Assembly (NCBI GenBank): GCA_907164885.2
Contig: OU015496.1
Location: forward strand, 190,330,051-190,394,050
Reading direction: 5' to 3'
Origin: Dolomedes plantarius
Taxonomy: Eukaryota > Arthropoda > Arachnida > Araneae > Dolomedidae
DNA: 64,000 nt
Positions 22,964 through 33,137 of the stretch are shown here, in pieces. Every line of letters starts with the position of its first letter. The stretch's first letter is position 1. The translations under genes were made by a program, and so were the position numbers. A model generated the notes under the pieces. That model was given only the letters and a program-made list of their open reading frames with translations, was not told the origin of the DNA and did not search any database.

Positions 22964-23835
22964 TAGGGATGCGACATCGATAACAAAACATCGATGTTTC
23001 GAAACATCGATATTCAATATTAAAACATCGATGCTAATAAAACATCGCCCAAAAACCATCGATGTTTTTAAATATCGATGTTTTAGAACATCCATTTTTT
23101 GTAACTGGTTTAGTAACCTCTAACATTAATGTTACTTCGGTTAGTTGTGGGGGGGGGGGGGTTAATTTTACTCTCTGATTGGGCTGACACAAATGACAAA
23201 AACTTGGTTGCTTTGGGCTACATTGATGACTCAAAATTCTCACTGAAAATATCGCCATATTTTGCCTTCAAATGTCCAGATAAATTCGTGGCATTGCCAG
23301 AAGTTTTGAGGGACTTAAGGCAAATATTGCACTTCACCAATTTGTCAGAGGTTTTGCAAAAATATTTCCAAACGGTACCTTTGGGAGGCATCTTACTAAT
23401 AATATTAACATCAACTAATATAAAACCAGAACAAAACAAAAACTTAAATGGCTGCTCTCGTGTATATACCGCTATTTATAAAATAAAACCCCATGGAAGG
23501 TTCTAGAGTGTCAGGAACATTCCAAGCGCTCTGATTGATTCATTGGTTGTTAACTGCCATTTGTCTGTTTGTTAAGGAATCGTTCCCCCTTTTGAATTCG
23601 TCCTTTTCAGAATTCAGTCTTACATTTAATGAGTGTGAAAATTATGCTACGTAGTAATTTTTTTTTATTATGGTACTTTTTCATTATAAAAAAAACATCG
23701 AGACAACGTAAAACATCGAGCACAAAACATCGTTGTTGAAACAACATCGGCTTCAATAAATCGATGTTTCAAACATCGATGTTTTTATGAAAACATCGAT
23801 GTTTTGAAAACATCGACATCGATGTCGCATCCCTA
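22964..23835 (-). mobile_element. Inner hAT element G, copy 1, with BED-finger frame (872 bp)
   Basis: Perfect 8-bp TSD actcctat at 22956-22963 and 23836-23843. Ends TAGGGATGCGACATCGAT and GACATCGATGTCGCATCCCT are inverse matches. Both subterminal zones are dense with AACATCGATGTT palindromes and variants (about 22978-23090 and 23690-23820). Poly-G at 23150-23161. The minus strand encodes a lone BED zinc finger. A second copy is at 36050-36886. Confidence 0.92.
23218..23391 (-). pseudogene. Stand-alone BED zinc-finger frame in hAT element G, copy 1
   Basis: The 57-codon frame from ATG at 23391 starts MPPK and contains VWKYF, a CNIC pair (C-x2-C) and NLSGHLKAKY. This is the layout of BED zinc fingers found at the N terminus of many hAT transposases, where they bind DNA. 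The last zinc ligand, normally H, is Y here, so this copy's finger is probably non-functional. The rest of the transposase (RNase H core, dimerisation domain) is absent and the frame stops after FESSM. The frame can also be read from an upstream ATG at about 23439. The homologous frame at 36307-36480 keeps all four ligands. Differences between the copies are nearly all non-synonymous, which argues against purifying selection. Confidence 0.7.
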
Positions 23836-23859
23836 ACTCCTATGTGAACAGGCCCTTAG

Positions 23860-24290
23860 GATGCTGAAATTTTGCATGGTGATTACTCCAAAGCTCTACG
23901 TGTCCACTAAGAAATATTTAAAAAAAATACAAATAACGGCGGTTAAATACAAATTTAAGGCGGTTAAAAGGGGCTTATACCCCCCAGCCTCTAAAAAACA
24001 CCTCCTGTATCTCTGGAAACCATAGGGCCTAGGAGGCTGAAATTTCGTATGGTGGTTCCCCTTAAGCCCTAGGTTCCCACTAAAAAATCTTTTTGAAAAA
24101 TACAAATTTTAAGGGGTTAAAAGGGGATTAACCCCCTCCCTCTCTAAAAAACACCCACTGTATCTCTGGAACCATAGGGCCTAGGAGGCTGAAATTTTGC
24201 ATGGTGGTTCCCCTTAAGCCCTAGGTACACACCAATAAATCTTTTTTTTAGAGCTCGAATTTTAAGGGGTTTAGTCCCCTTAGATAGAAA
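23860..24290. repeat. Tandem repeat, about three units of 150-170 bp
   Basis: Each unit contains ctaggaggctgaaatttt, tggttccccttaagccctag and ctgtatctctggaaccata. Unit boundaries are near 23860, 24028 and 24180, the first being the most diverged. It forms the right interior of element H. Confidence 0.8.
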
Positions 24291-24448
24291 TAACTTTTAT
24301 AACAGATTTTTGTCAAAGAACTTTGATAGTGTAATAGGAGTATTTTGAGGTTATAGCATTTCTTTTATGTATAACTTTTATCAAAGATGGAAATAACTTT
24401 TATAACAGATCTTTGTCAAAGAACTTTGATAGTGTAATAAAGGCCTAA

Positions 24449-25009
24449 GTATCGTTTCCCATTAGCCTAAGCCCAGATAGCACAAAAAAGACTTATTAAT
24501 TCCTTCAAACTTTAGCATTCAGAACGGTAATGTTTTCAAGAGTACCTGGTTGTAAGAGTATGTAATGCTAGTTTCGGCACTCCGATCATTGGGTTTCGAA
24601 TCTCGCGGTAGGTATGTCCATTCCAAGCGGTTGTTAGCAATAATTCCATCTCAGTTTAATCCTCTCGTTTTAATTATAACCGTGAAGCTCCAAGCAACCG
24701 TCAGAGCACTTAATGCACCGAGTTCATTGTGAGTTTAAGAAATCAATAGAGCTTTCTAAAACACCCCAGAGTATCCTAGAACTGTCTTAAGCCTTCCTGA
24801 AATACCATAAAACACAGCAATCTTTTTGGTTCTAAATCTTATGAGATCAAATCTGTTGACATTCAGCGATTCTCCTGAGATTTTTCAGGTGGAAAAAATG
24901 CCCCGACTCTTTGATTAAAAAAATACCCATTTTTTTTAAGTGTTTCAATTTTAACGGAAAAATTTGTCACTAAAAATTATTTCAGCTACACGTAAATATC
25001 AAAATTTAG
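24449..25009. other. Unassigned; faint tRNA-like patch
   Basis: A B-box-like TTGGGTTTCGAATCTCGCG at about 24590 follows gtaatgctagtttcggc, possibly a decayed SINE. Nothing else is supported. Confidence 0.35.
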
Positions 25010-25426
25010 TTTTATTACGCAAAATACCTATAAATCATCTTTTCGAGTACAAAAGTGAGAAATTCTGAGCTACGAAGCAAAATTTTTTAAAATAAGATTT
25101 ATCTGATACACAGTTAAGTATATAAAAATTAAATTTCAAAGCAATACGACAATTATAAATGCGCCTGGAGCAATTTGAATATTCGTATGACATGAAAATT
25201 TTTATTTCGAGAAAAACACATTACATTTAAAGTTATTGCTATTAGTAACCACATAATATCTAAATTAAACACAAATGCCTATAACTAGGAAAGTAATCAG
25301 AGAAATTAAAAATTCTTTTTGCAACACATTCCTACTCGCCCGTAGTTTCACAAGTCAATAAAATAAAAAAAAAAAATCGAATTTTTGGACAAATTTCTCA
25401 ATTTTGAAAGTCCACTGTCCCCTTAA
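25010..25426 (-). mobile_element. TTAA-type MITE, family D, truncated copy
   Basis: Ends GAAAGTCCACTGTCCCCTTAA at 25426, the family D terminus, and matches 9934 to about 10330 in reverse. The opposite half is missing. Confidence 0.85.
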
Positions 25427-25564
25427 ATCAATAGATATCCAAACAGAAGTTGAAACCAGCTCGATCACACGATTTATTTTCTTCACGCATTTCAAGTTAC
25501 TATCCAGCGTTATGTTAATATTATTTCTCGGGGCTTCCATTCGAAGCTATTTTGGACACATCAC

Positions 25565-26373
25565 CAGGGTTGCCAAATGTACCGAATTTTAAGGGACAGT
25601 CCCTTATTTGTAAATTTTGTCCCGCGTCCCGGGGAACTTTGATACGGGACGGCAAAAGTCCCGTTCTTCGCCGAAATGAGAAATTTATTGTACACGAGTT
25701 GGGCGCATGCAAGGGCCTGTTCACATCCGGATGCATTTAACACAGTAAAGCACAATATATCATACAATTCAATGGACTGGGGGAACACGCTCATTCGAAA
25801 ACTTTTTTATGACTCAAAAGTCGCCCCAAAGATTTCCTGCGCACATTATATTATGTACATTATACAATAATAAAATAACAAATTTTACATACACGTCCCT
25901 AACACTTTATAAGGGCACTTACTTAGTTGTAGTAAACTAATAAAATAAAAATCAGTTTTGTACTATATGCCTAAACCAACTTTAAATTGTTTTTGATTTG
26001 CAAATTTTCTATGTAATTACATTATTGTTTGCTTAGCCTAAACTCTATGTAAGTTGCAAAACTGAACGAAAAATGCATTGAAAATGGCTATTTGAAAGGT
26101 TAAAATTTGAAAAATTTCCGGGGGAGTACCCCTAGACCCCCTTTCCCTGGGGGTATTCCATATTCTCTAGTTATCAAAACCCGTCCCTTATTTTCGGTGT
26201 TTTTATTCAACCCGTCCCTTATTTTCGGTGTTTTTATTCAACCCGTCTCTTATTTTCGGTGTTTTTATTCAACCCGTCCCTTATTTTCGGTGTTTTTATT
26301 CAACTCGTCCCTTATTTAAGGTGTTTTTTTTCAACCCGTCCCTTATTTTCGGTTTTTTTATTTGGCAACCCTG
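25565..26373. mobile_element. Non-autonomous hAT element with terminal minisatellite (809 bp)
   Basis: Perfect 8-bp TSD cacatcac at 25557-25564 and 26374-26381. Ends CAGGGTTGCCAAAT and ATTTGGCAACCCTG are perfect 14-bp inverses. The left subterminal region repeats gggacagtccc / gtcccgcgtccc motifs and the right end has six 31-bp units built on the same CCCGTCCCTTATTT word. A solo Harbinger-like end (aagggcctgttcacatcc) sits inside at about 25711. Confidence 0.9.
26178..26362. repeat. Minisatellite, six units of 31 bp
   Basis: Unit AACCCGTCCCTTATTTTCGG plus tgtttttattc, at 26178, 26209, 26240, 26271, 26302 and 26333. Near-identical units without spacers, so it is not a CRISPR array. Confidence 0.95.
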
Positions 26374-26381
26374 CACATCAC

Positions 26382-27099
26382 GTCCCGTGCAGCGTGCGAA
26401 ATAAATCCGGTACGCATCATGTATGAAGGAAACTAGCGAGCTGTGGAAATGGCCGGCAAATGAGCTGGAGACCAGTCGGTACAACACCGTTCTTTTGCAA
26501 ATCATTCGCAGCAGGAACGTAGTTATGAAATGATTAAGCTGTTTATGAAGAGGAAGTTTGGCATTAGTTTCGGAAAGAAAAATCGTTTTGTTCCTCCTGA
26601 CACTGGTTAAAAATTTCCTGTTGGCCTACGAGTACAGCAAGGTGTGAATGGCATTTATGCTTCCTTAACTTCAATTTAAGCGTAGGAATGTTAAAGAAGA
26701 CTAGTTTTGGTGTCATTTTATTATGACATCACCGTTAAATGCATACACCGACTGAATTTGGCGATGGGCCGATATTTCGAGCTGTCATGAATTTATAAGT
26801 GACATAAAAAAGTAACAAAGTTAATGAGCTACCAAAATCACGATCTCAAAGTTGCCCCCCCCCCCCCCCAACACAAGTTTTAAAATAAATAAATATTTTC
26901 AGAACTACATGTTAACACTTTTGGTAACCTAAGTTTATTACTAATTTTTTGGAGTTCCAAGTTCATCCGACGACAGAACAGTTTTCTTTTAATTGCCCAT
27001 TAAAACACATCCCTTGATTGCTTCATAAACTTTTCATATGAACAACCGATTACAACAAGAATTAAAGTTCGTGGTAGATAGATAATAATTCATGAATAT
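26382..27099. other. Unassigned; contains a poly-C run
   Basis: A run of about 17 C near 26853-26869; otherwise nothing recognised. The last bases (atat) are the left TSD of the solo LTR. Confidence 0.45.
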
Positions 27100-27553
27100 T
27101 GTTCCGCTTTCCTGTGTTCGATAGGATTGAATAAACTCTCTCCAGGAAGTGCACACAAAATAAAATTTATTATTCTGTAAATTCTTCAGGCGAATACACA
27201 AATTCAACAGAAAACACGCAACAACTGTTTTCTATACAGCAGAAAACTCTAAAAACACAAGTCAGGATAACAGAGTCTTCAATACAATATACGCCTAACG
27301 CACTTTCAATACATTCAGTTCTCAGCCGAAAAGAACACTTGAGTTCCAATGCCAATATCAGGTATATTTATAGACTTCCAAAGCGCCCCCTACCGGTCGA
27401 CCAGCTAGAAATCTCCAGAAGCTTTCAGAAAGATCTAGAAGGTTGGCGACCATTTGGCGCCATAGCGTCAAATTTGGTCACCAAAACCATCGCAAATTTG
27501 GCGATAACTCTCAGATTTGGCGAGATTACCACAGACTAGTAAAATTCGTAACA
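27100..27553 (-). mobile_element. Solo LTR of an LTR retrotransposon (454 bp)
   Basis: Bounded by TGTTCCG and CGTAACA, the classic TG..CA ends with TGTT/AACA inversion, and flanked by ATAT on both sides (27096-27099, 27554-27557). On the minus strand it starts TGTTACGAATTTTAC, has a TATA-box-like CTATAAATATACC at about 27360-27372 and an AATAAA polyadenylation signal at about 27160-27170. That is the expected U3-R-U5 order. There is no internal region, so the element was lost by LTR-LTR recombination. The 4-bp duplication would suit a Gypsy-type element. Confidence 0.78.
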
Positions 27554-27730
27554 ATATCTTAATTTTAACTGAACAATAATTTGTATACTAAACGACGAGG
27601 GGCTTGTCCTAGTAATAATCATCTAGTGGTAGTGCTGAGTAAAAGAAAACAATGACAGGCATGATATAAATAAGTTGCTTGCTTTTAAAAATTTTTTAAA
27701 TGCTTTACTGCATGCAGCGAACGCGATATA

Positions 27731-29540
27731 TACAATGGGTGTAAAATAGCATTCACAAATAGTAAATTTTCCATATATTTGCAAGGATTTGAAATGCATG
27801 GCAAAACAGGTTTTACAATCTTCAAAAAACTATTTGTTAAAGAAATAATTGTAAAACGATACTTTACTAATGACAGAAAAAAACATAACGAAAAGTATTT
27901 GCCCACATGGTTTTCAATTGCTTACACAAATTATTAGTATTTAGTAGGTGATCCACTGGCATTAGTAATAACCTTGAAGTCTTTTCTTCATTGAATAAAG
28001 TAGATTTTGAGTTGTTTAATTAGCTAATTTGGCCCATTCACTTCCGATTACTGACTCTAGCTTGAAACACTGATTACTGACTCTAGCTGACTCTAGTCTG
28101 TGCAGAAACTTATTATTTCACATTTTGAAGGTTAAATTTATCGCGACATCAGAGAAGAAGTAGGAAAATGTCATTTCACTGTTAAATATATATAATTAAA
28201 AGGTAAGATGCCCATAGAACTAACTCCCCATTCAGGTGGCACAAAAAAAGTTATCTGACAGAGATCACCGAGGCATTGTTGCACAAGTGCGACAAATTCC
28301 GTGTAGGAAAACGTAACCATATGATTCATGCATTGCTGAATAATCAGGTACACATGTTTGTACTTCCAACGCTCGGAAATGTTTTTCTTATGCTAATTAT
28401 CACGGTACAGTACTGACGAAAATGCCATAAATTTCTGATGGTAACAACAGCGCTTGTTCATTGCTCGAAACGCAAATAAAAAAAATCCTATTGATTTTGA
28501 GGAAAGCGTATTATTTATTTATGGTAAAAAATTCAACCTTCTTGGGCTCAGATGGGCCGTAATGTAACTTGGCCTAATACGGAGTTGAAACCAAAGAACA
28601 ATTCACCTACAGTTAAATATGGTAGAGGTCGTGTTATGCTGTGGGGGTGCATGGTATATTCTGGAGTTGGTAACCTTATACTCCATTAAAACCATTTCAG
28701 GGGCGCCGTTCGCACAATGCGAACGCCTAAATCTAGTCTTCTTTTCACTTGCATTCAATGTATTCCAGTTTAATAACCAGAAAAATGGCTATTGCTTTCA
28801 TCAGTTTAAAGAAGTAAGAACATTTTGCAGCCTTTAATTGGAAAAATATTCGAGATTTTGTAGGTTAAAAAAATCGGGGAAAAAATCTGCACCGTGAAAA
28901 CGGTGGAGGTTGATGCCTCTGAAAGGGTTAAAGGAAATATGAATGCAAGGCAATAAATAAAGGGGCATAATTTACGGCCTAGTACCCCAAAGCAGGGAAC
29001 TGAAGACACTTATTTCCTACAGGAAAATGATTCAAAACACACTGTTCAAATTACTCGAGAATGGCTAATATATAATGTTAGAAGATGAATTATACGACTC
29101 CAGCCACCTGATATTAATGCTATTAGAAATTTATGGCACATTCTGGACTTAAAAAGAATGAAAGCATATCATTACTAACACAACTACGCTAGAATCAGTG
29201 ATCGGAAGAGAATAGGCCAAAATAGAAAATAAAATAACTCCTCAAAATCTAGTTTATTCAAAGTCAAAAAGACTCAAAGCTATTACTGAAGCCAAGGGAT
29301 TACATACTAAAATACTAATAATTCGTGTAAGCAACTGAAAACCAAAACCGTAAGTGTACAAATGCTTTTTATTCTCCAAAAATGTGGTTATTTCTTCCTC
29401 TGTTTGAGTCAAACATTATTTCACAGTTTTTTTTTTCAACAACTAGAATTTCGAAGATTGAAAAACCTACCATAAATTTTATTCTCCTTGGAGATATATC
29501 GAAAATTCACTGTGTGCAAATAATTTTTGCACCCACTGTA
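27731..29540 (+). mobile_element. Decayed Tc1-like transposon (about 1.8 kb)
   Basis: The left end TACAATGGGTGTAAAATAGC aligns with the inverted right end TACAGTGGGTGCAAAAATTA, and the inversion continues to aattttc..atatat. Both ends are TA, the Tc1/mariner target. The interior carries recognisable but broken transposase motifs on the plus strand. Length is close to the usual 1.6-1.7 kb plus a small insertion. Confidence 0.85.
28225..29200 (+). pseudogene. Tc1 family transposase relic
   Basis: Fragments in several frames match Tc1 transposase in order. An N-terminal helix-turn-helix region reads LTDRDHRGIVAQVRQIP near 28250-28300. A catalytic-region piece, KFNLLGSDG, lies near 28530. RGRVMLWGCMVYSGVGNLIL is at about 28625-28680, and a second catalytic block FLQENDSKHT near 29010. 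A C-terminal PPDINAIRNLWHILDLK at about 29100-29150 corresponds to the NPIENLW motif. Multiple stops and frameshifts separate them, and about 245 bp between roughly 28685 and 28930 looks inserted. Tc1 enzymes cut and paste at TA; this copy is inactive. Confidence 0.85.
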
Positions 29541-29899
29541 TATTTGGAATTCTATGAACTGCAAATATTCCTCATAATTGCCAAATAATTCTGCTTTATT
29601 TATAAAATATATATTTTGTAGTTTTCAAGAGTAACTTTTGAAATGAAATTAAACAGAAAACTCTCTTTTATTCATATATAATAAGACTTTCTTTACAGCT
29701 TTCTCATAAAAAATGAGGCATCTTAAAGGTACCCTAAAATGATTTTGAAAATTGGGCCTTTTCCACTTTTTGAGGCCAATAAAATGAATAATCTTCATTA
29801 ATCATTTGCATTAGAAATGATTCTAGCAATGAGCTATATCTGCAAATTGTGTCACGCACCCCCTCGAAGGGATGGGTTTTCGAGGGGGCACCACTACTA
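29541..29899. other. Unassigned AT-rich sequence
   Basis: No feature supported. Confidence 0.45.
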
Positions 29900-29909
29900 C
29901 GCATAGGCC

Positions 29910-30390
29910 CTTATTTTTCATTAGGCCCGGTAGGCCTGGGCCTAGGGGCCCCCGAATGTTGGAGGGCCCCCTCCCAAATTTTTATTTTACAAGAAAAAAA
30001 AAAGAAAAATTCCCAATTCAATTTTTTTTAAATTTTACCTCTTTTAATAGCAATTTTATTATATATCCTTTCAAATTTGATTGATTGGTTCATCATATGT
30101 ATGTTATAGTGTATATAAGGGATAAATAAGTTTTCCTGGTTGCATTGTATTGGTGTTTTAATGATCAAGTTAATATGCTGTATTGCTTTTTGTTATTTGA
30201 TAATGCTCTAGGCTTCAAAGCTTCAAATTGCCAATTCTTGGTAAAACGGTACTTTCACAAAGATTCATGATTTTTTTTTTTGGTGTGTCAATTTTGGAAA
30301 TTTTACGCCCACATCAGTGTTAGGGGGCCCCCATCCCGAGTTGTGCCTATAGTCCAGAATTTTCTAAATGAGGCCCTGACTATGCCCCTG
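29910..30390. mobile_element. Probable non-autonomous DNA element with CAGGGCC-type ends
   Basis: The left side cataggcccttatttttcat and GGGCCTAGGGGCCCCC are mirrored on the right by GGGGGCCCCCATCC (about 30325) and aatgaggccctgactatgcc (about 30370). Similar GGGCCCCC words bound the element at 49006-49567. No clean TSD was found, so boundaries are approximate. Confidence 0.5.
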
Positions 30391-31906
30391 AGTAAAATGT
30401 CCTACGAAACAGACCCATGTATTTATAGAAACCAAGAACTATTTTAAAATCTGTTTAGAAATAATTTATAAATTTAGAGGGGAAAAAAACTTTAATTAGC
30501 AATACCGTCGTTAATAACTTCATAAAATTCCACAGAAAAAAAAGGTATTCTTTGCTTTTAACTTTGTGATATACGCATAAATTCAATTAAATCAAGATTA
30601 AGAAAATTTTTGGCGGGCTGTGAAAATATGTAAGAAAGTTTTAAATAAAATTATTTTAAGAAACATTTTTTACACATTCCCACAGAGGTATTTCGAAATT
30701 TTTCACTGCAAATCAAACTTTGCAATGCATGATTTTTCAAATTAGAATCAACATACATTTAGTGAATTCATAAGTAAACTCGATTCTAAATAAACCACGC
30801 AATTGTCTTCACTCAGCCGCAAAACACAGAATTGATGCACAATAAGTTAAAAGCAATTGCAAAATTTAACCATGGATATAAACAGAGAGACCTAGTAGCA
30901 AAGAAGATTTAATTTTTATATTTGATCTCATCAACTTCACCAGTTACGAAGTTTGATATTTATCTCAACTAAGTAATAGTTTTAACTGAACTATGAATGG
31001 GCAATTTGATGACATGAAATCTCCCGATACGTTAAAGTCAAGGGCTTTTCGTGCGCTTTTGTACTACAAAGATTAAGGATATGCGTAATTCGCTCTTTAA
31101 TAGCTTACATGCACTTTTCCTAAAAACGAGATATTGAGGAACTAACTTATTTTATGTTTCATTATCCGACAGAGACTCTTTCATGCACGAACGAGAATGT
31201 CCGATAAAGAGGCTCTAATGAATGCAACATACGTACGATGTAAAAAATATCAGGAAAATAAAATCAAGACAGTTAATTGGTTCAGTTACGACTGTTCTCG
31301 GAGAAGTTCATTAAAATATGTTCCTCTTTGTTACTGCCTAAATGAAATACCCTGGTTTGCCTAGAGCGAATTTTTTGACCAGGATTTTCATTCATTATTT
31401 GATACATTTTAAGGAATCTACATTTAAACTTTTGACGATGGTCAATGTGTTTAAGAGACAGAAAGGTTGACTGCTTGGTTTTGATGTGCTACCGTCCTCT
31501 TTTGCTATTTCCCCATTTGACCACCAGGGTTAGAATTATTTAATTGGTTACAATAATCACGTGGTTTATACCCAGGGGCTTTCCAAGTGTTCACAATTTA
31601 GTGTGCAATAATACAGACTGGGGCAAGATTGGATTTCGGCGGGACGTTAGTGGATAATTGGTTGTAAACAGGGCTTATTTATTACATACTAAGTTAACAG
31701 GGGGGGCAGCGGTTTAACGGTTTCTCCCCCTTATATGATTATGTTATTGAATTCTGATCATTGATCACAGGGATGCAGGATATTTAGTGCCAGGGAAAAA
31801 CGTCGGCAGGTGCTTTAAGGGTTAGTATAATATATCAAATACGTCATTCCTAAGTTACATTCTAGAAAAGGAGTTGTGCTTAGGTAGAAAAGGGAATTTG
31901 GTATTC
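30391..31906. other. Unassigned sequence
   Basis: About 1.5 kb without long frames, TIR pairs or tandem repeats that I can identify. A good candidate for unique single-copy DNA. Confidence 0.45.
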
Positions 31907-31919
31907 GCGTAAGGGAAAT

Positions 31920-32274
31920 GTTGTTGTTGTCGCTTATGCCCCTTGACCGACAGTAATATCAGATCAAGTCCCGAAGGCTATGGGCGATGAAGGTGCGGCT
32001 CCTGTTATGAATTAGCCCCACAAGGGTCGGAGTCCGACTTGGCTAAATGACCGGTCCCGTAATTTTGAACCGAGTCAAGTGACGAGACCGGAACACTTGA
32101 CCCCGCACCTCCAGAGGTAAATTTGAGAAATTAGTTGACATTGTAGCCACGCCCTATTTTACGTGCCCCGCGACCATTAGTGAACACGGCGGTACATTTG
32201 CACTGACGAGCATCGAACCAGGGACGATCAGATCACTGGCCCGCTGCTCTTGCCAACTGGGCTACCGCGCCCAT
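31920..32274 (-). mobile_element. tRNA-derived SINE with 13-bp TSD (355 bp)
   Basis: Flanked by GCGTAAGGGAAAT at 31907-31919 and 32275-32287. On the minus strand it begins GGGCGCGGTAGCCCAGTTGG (A-box region), has B-box-like CTGGTTCGATGCTCG about 50 bp in, a long unrelated body, and ends in a caacaacaaca tail next to the TSD. The features indicate target-primed reverse transcription by a LINE. It is not homologous to family S. Confidence 0.9.
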
Positions 32275-32295
32275 GCGTAAGGGAAATTGTTTATG

Positions 32296-33005
<710 letters not shown>

Positions 33006-33018
33006 AACACACACACAC

Positions 33019-33050
<32 letters not shown>
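33006..33050. repeat. Compound (CA)n(TA)n(TG)n palindromic microsatellite
   Basis: acacacac then tatatata then gtgtgtgt; the two outer parts are reverse complements, so the tract is self-complementary. Confidence 0.95.
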
Positions 33051-33051
<1 letters not shown>

Positions 33052-33137
33052 CAGTGAAACTCTCTAGCCAGCCACCTCTCAAAACGGCCACTTTTTATCG
33101 GAACCATCACTGGCCGCTTTAGAGCAATTTCACTGTA
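33052..33137. mobile_element. Short Tc1/mariner-like MITE, family O (short form)
   Basis: CAGTGAAACTCTCTAGCCAG at the left and tagagcaatttcactgta at the right are inverse, ending at TA. It is related to 44113-44272 and 58025-58170 through cggccactttttatcggaac. Confidence 0.7.

Larger units (their letters stand above)
22787..23858. mobile_element. Middle element F: fold-back Harbinger-like MITE
   Basis: TTA duplications at 22787-22789 and 23856-23858. The ends GGGCCTGTTCACATAGGAGT are inverted copies. The left part 22790-22868 is nearly the full reverse complement of 22897-22963 plus the segment after the inner insertion, so the empty element (about 190 bp) is an almost perfect hairpin. It is split by the hAT insertion at 22964-23835. 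Confidence 0.85.
22460..24448. mobile_element. Outer MITE H of a three-level nest
   Basis: TAA duplications at 22460-22462 and 24446-24448. The left terminus AGCCCATATTACACTGTCAA and inverted right terminus GGCCTTTATTACACTATCAA are followed on both sides by the near-palindrome TCAAAGTTCTTTGA and then aacttttata. The interior holds the fold-back element F (22790-23855) and a three-unit tandem repeat. Without F it would be about 0.9 kb. Superfamily is inferred as Harbinger-like from the 3-bp target. Confidence 0.7.

Noticed and set aside
26178..26362. Regular 31-bp repeats reminiscent of a CRISPR array
   Set aside because: Units are contiguous without variable spacers and lie inside a eukaryotic hAT element.
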